DNA of 64,000 nt from Schistocerca nitens (lineage: Eukaryota; Arthropoda; Insecta; Orthoptera; Acrididae), in the NCBI RefSeq assembly GCF_023898315.1, contig NC_064617.1:618875000-618938999 (forward strand), read 5' to 3'. The number at the start of each line of letters is the position of its first letter. Position 1 is the stretch's first letter. The translations under genes were made by a program, and so were the position numbers. The notes under the pieces were generated by a model, which was not told the DNA's origin, did no database searches, and worked only from the letters and a program-made list of their open reading frames with translations. Positions 63,530-64,000 of the stretch are shown here, piece after piece.

Positions 63530-64000
63530 TGTAAGTAGGCTGTTTAGGTTTTTTTATTGGTAACGCCACCTCAGTATGAAAATCACCGGCTGTGCCGTGT
63601 GCAGTCTGTGGCTGCTTTGCATTGTTGTAATACTCAACCATTGTAGTGTTAGGCAGCTGGCTGTGAACAGCGCGTAACGTTGCGCAGTTGGAGGTGAGCC
63701 GCCAGCAGTGGTGGATGTGGGGAGAGAGATGGCGGAGTTTTGGAAGTTGTCATGAACTGCTCTATATATATATATATATATGATGATATAAAGGTAAATA
63801 CATTCTTTGTTCTCTATTAATATCTTTCATTTGCTAACTATCCCTATCAGTAGTTAGTGCCTTCCATAGTTTGAATCTTTTATTTAGCTGGCAGTAGTGG
63901 CGCTCGCTGTATTGCAGTAGCTTGAGCAGCGAAGATTTTTGTGAGGTGAGTGATTTGCGAAAGGTATAGTTTAATGTTAGTCAGGGCCATTCTCTTGTAG
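63530..64000 (+). repeat. 3' LTR of Gypsy copy 2 (partial, window edge)
   Basis: First 471 bp of the LTR. By eye identical to the 5' LTR apart from the shorter TA tract at 63762-63781. Confidence 0.95.

Larger units (their letters stand above)
53112..64000 (+). mobile_element. Gypsy family A, copy 2 (intact pol, gag frameshift; 3' LTR cut by window end)
   Basis: 5' LTR 53112-53767, leader, gag in two frames (54058-56413), in-frame UGA, pol 56489-59785, about 3.7 kb of noncoding sequence, purine tract 63511-63526, and 3' LTR from 63530. Over the roughly 470 bp visible, the LTRs appear identical except for the length of a TA tract, implying a very recent insertion. The 4 bp 5' flank is CACG; the 3' flank lies outside the window. 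Confidence 0.95.

Overview
The window looks like repeat-dense DNA of a large-genome grasshopper, most likely Schistocerca. This is inferred from about ten copies of a roughly 200 bp tRNA-derived SINE of the type I associate with that genus (SgRP1-like, name not verified), from an insect-type Gypsy element, and from Tc1-like and LINE families. I found no host protein gene, no rRNA and no canonical tRNA. Essentially all recognisable coding sequence belongs to transposable elements, and most of it is broken.

Layout. 1-5.1 kb: the forward 5' part of an old Gypsy-type element (family B), followed by a decayed LINE carrying two SINEs. 5.4-9.4 kb: a deleted DNA transposon split by a SINE, then a second LINE on the minus strand. 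9.4-14.9 kb: a reverse copy of Gypsy family B (integrase and RNase H remnants, gag pieces, leader), with a SINE in RNase H and a solo LTR in gag. 14.9-27.6 kb: two Tc1-like transposase pseudogenes and two foldback elements of about 0.95 kb whose arms carry tRNA-like modules; the rest is unassigned. 27.6-52.6 kb: an imperfect palindrome, meaning two arms of the same segment in inverted order, later changed by LINE, SINE, Tc1 and Gypsy insertions and by deletions. 31.6-39.6 kb: Gypsy family A copy 1, with paired LTRs, a 4 bp target duplication, an intact 772-codon gag and a deleted pol. 53.1-64.0 kb: Gypsy family A copy 2, with an intact 1098-codon pol, a frame-shifted gag, and a 3' LTR cut by the window end.

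How the parts relate. In Gypsy copy 2, gag and pol are in the same frame and separated by one UGA codon, which suggests Gag-Pol expression by stop-codon readthrough. Copy 1 keeps gag but not pol, and copy 2 keeps pol but not an uninterrupted gag. SINEs and the nonautonomous elements would depend on proteins from LINEs and DNA transposons elsewhere. The nested insertions and the duplicated arms allow relative dating: a LINE in the left arm has clean target duplications while the right arm still holds the empty site.
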